Positions 5,116 through 5,401 of a DNA stretch of 5,401 bases are shown piece after piece (the first letter of the stretch is position 1; each line of letters starts with the position of its first letter). The position numbers were made by a program, and so were the translations under genes. The notes beneath the pieces were generated by a model. The model ran no database searches and had not been told where the DNA came from. It was given only the letters and a program-made list of their open reading frames with translations. Source of the DNA: Methanobrevibacter sp. UBA586 (lineage in GTDB: Archaea; Methanobacteriota; Methanobacteria; Methanobacteriales; Methanobacteriaceae); the NCBI GenBank assembly GCA_002496065.1, contig DAII01000027.1, positions 1,363-6,763 on the forward strand, in the 5' to 3' direction.

Positions 5116-5401
5116 TTAAATAGAATCTCTAACAAGTCTGCTGATTTCTGATGGCATTGAAGCTACATTTACGCCTGCGTCGGTCAATGCATCGATTTTG
5201 CTTTTTGCAGTACCTGAATTACCCTGAATAATAGCTCCTGCATGCCCCATTCTCTTACCTGGAGGTGCAGTCATTCCTGCAATGTATGATACTACAGGTT
5301 TGGATATATTTTCCTTAATGAATTCAGCTGCTTTCTCTTCCGCATTTCCTCCGATTTCACCAATGAGAACTATTGCATCGGTTTCATCGTCCTTTTCAAA
5401 T
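5116..5401 (-). CDS. sucD: Succinyl-CoA ligase alpha subunit, C-terminal part, cut by window edge
   Basis: Alpha subunit of succinyl-CoA synthetase (ADP-forming), which joins succinate and CoA with nucleotide hydrolysis. In methanogens it serves the partial reductive citrate route to 2-oxoglutarate. About 95 residues, the last third of a protein usually near 290, are visible. Clear signatures are [19 protein letters not shown], holding the Glu that contacts the active-site His, and [10 protein letters not shown] with the phosphohistidine (codon 5242-5244), followed by [13 protein letters not shown]. The catalytic beta partner (SucC) is not in the window. The gene ends in TAA ten bases before hmgA, indicating one transcript. 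No anomalies are seen in the visible part. Confidence 0.95.
   Translation of the reverse strand, partial: FEKDDETDAIVLIGEIGGNAEEKAAEFIKENISKPVVSYIAGMTAPPGKRMGHAGAIIQGNSGTAKSKIDALTDAGVNVASMPSEISRLVRDSI

Noticed and set aside
5106..5135. TTG start adding ten residues to HMG-CoA reductase
   Set aside because: It overlaps the end of sucD by 20 bases. ATG 5105 gives the usual N-terminus and length and sits just after the sucD stop.
3961..5151. Several plus-strand open frames inside hmgA and sucD
   Set aside because: They are antisense shadows of strongly identified genes, without ribosome sites or recognisable domains.

Overview
The window looks like chromosome from a methanogenic archaeon of the Methanobacteriaceae, most likely Methanobrevibacter or a close relative. 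This is inferred from the AT-rich DNA, a group II chaperonin (thermosome), an F420H2-oxidase-type diiron flavoprotein, a class I HMG-CoA reductase of archaeal length, archaeal TATA boxes, and GGTG/GGAGG ribosome sites. No mobile element, tRNA, rRNA or CRISPR array was found.

Layout. Bases 1-215 (minus) hold the N-terminus of a thermosome subunit, which runs off the left edge. Bases 330-1550 (minus) hold a complete fprA-type F420H2 oxidase, and 1671-1940 (minus) a small acidic protein of unknown function. Each of these three has its own TATA box and ribosome site. Divergent from the last one is a compact plus-strand operon: a 44-residue zinc-ribbon protein (2090-2224), an unrecognised 148-residue protein (TTG start, 2246-2692) and a membrane-anchored DUF116 protein (2701-3345). 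Bases 3346-3685 hold no convincing gene; there is a possible terminator and fragments that may be a gene relic. The right side is a minus-strand operon, read from the right edge: sucD (C-terminal third, 5116-5401), hmgA (3903-5105) and a 71-residue acidic protein (3686-3901).

How the genes work together. FprA removes oxygen using F420H2, and the thermosome refolds proteins, so the left end has a stress-protection character, although the two genes have separate promoters. On the right, SucD belongs to the partial reductive citrate route toward 2-oxoglutarate and HmgA makes mevalonate for isoprenoid lipids. They share a transcript but not a pathway. The central operon has no known function; its Cys-rich products suggest metal or redox chemistry near the membrane.

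The most notable structural point is that all three complete minus-strand transcription units end in a hairpin that overlaps or contains the stop codon, followed by a T-rich tract. The second is a GC-rich palindrome at the start of the central operon, which holds the ribosome site of its first gene.
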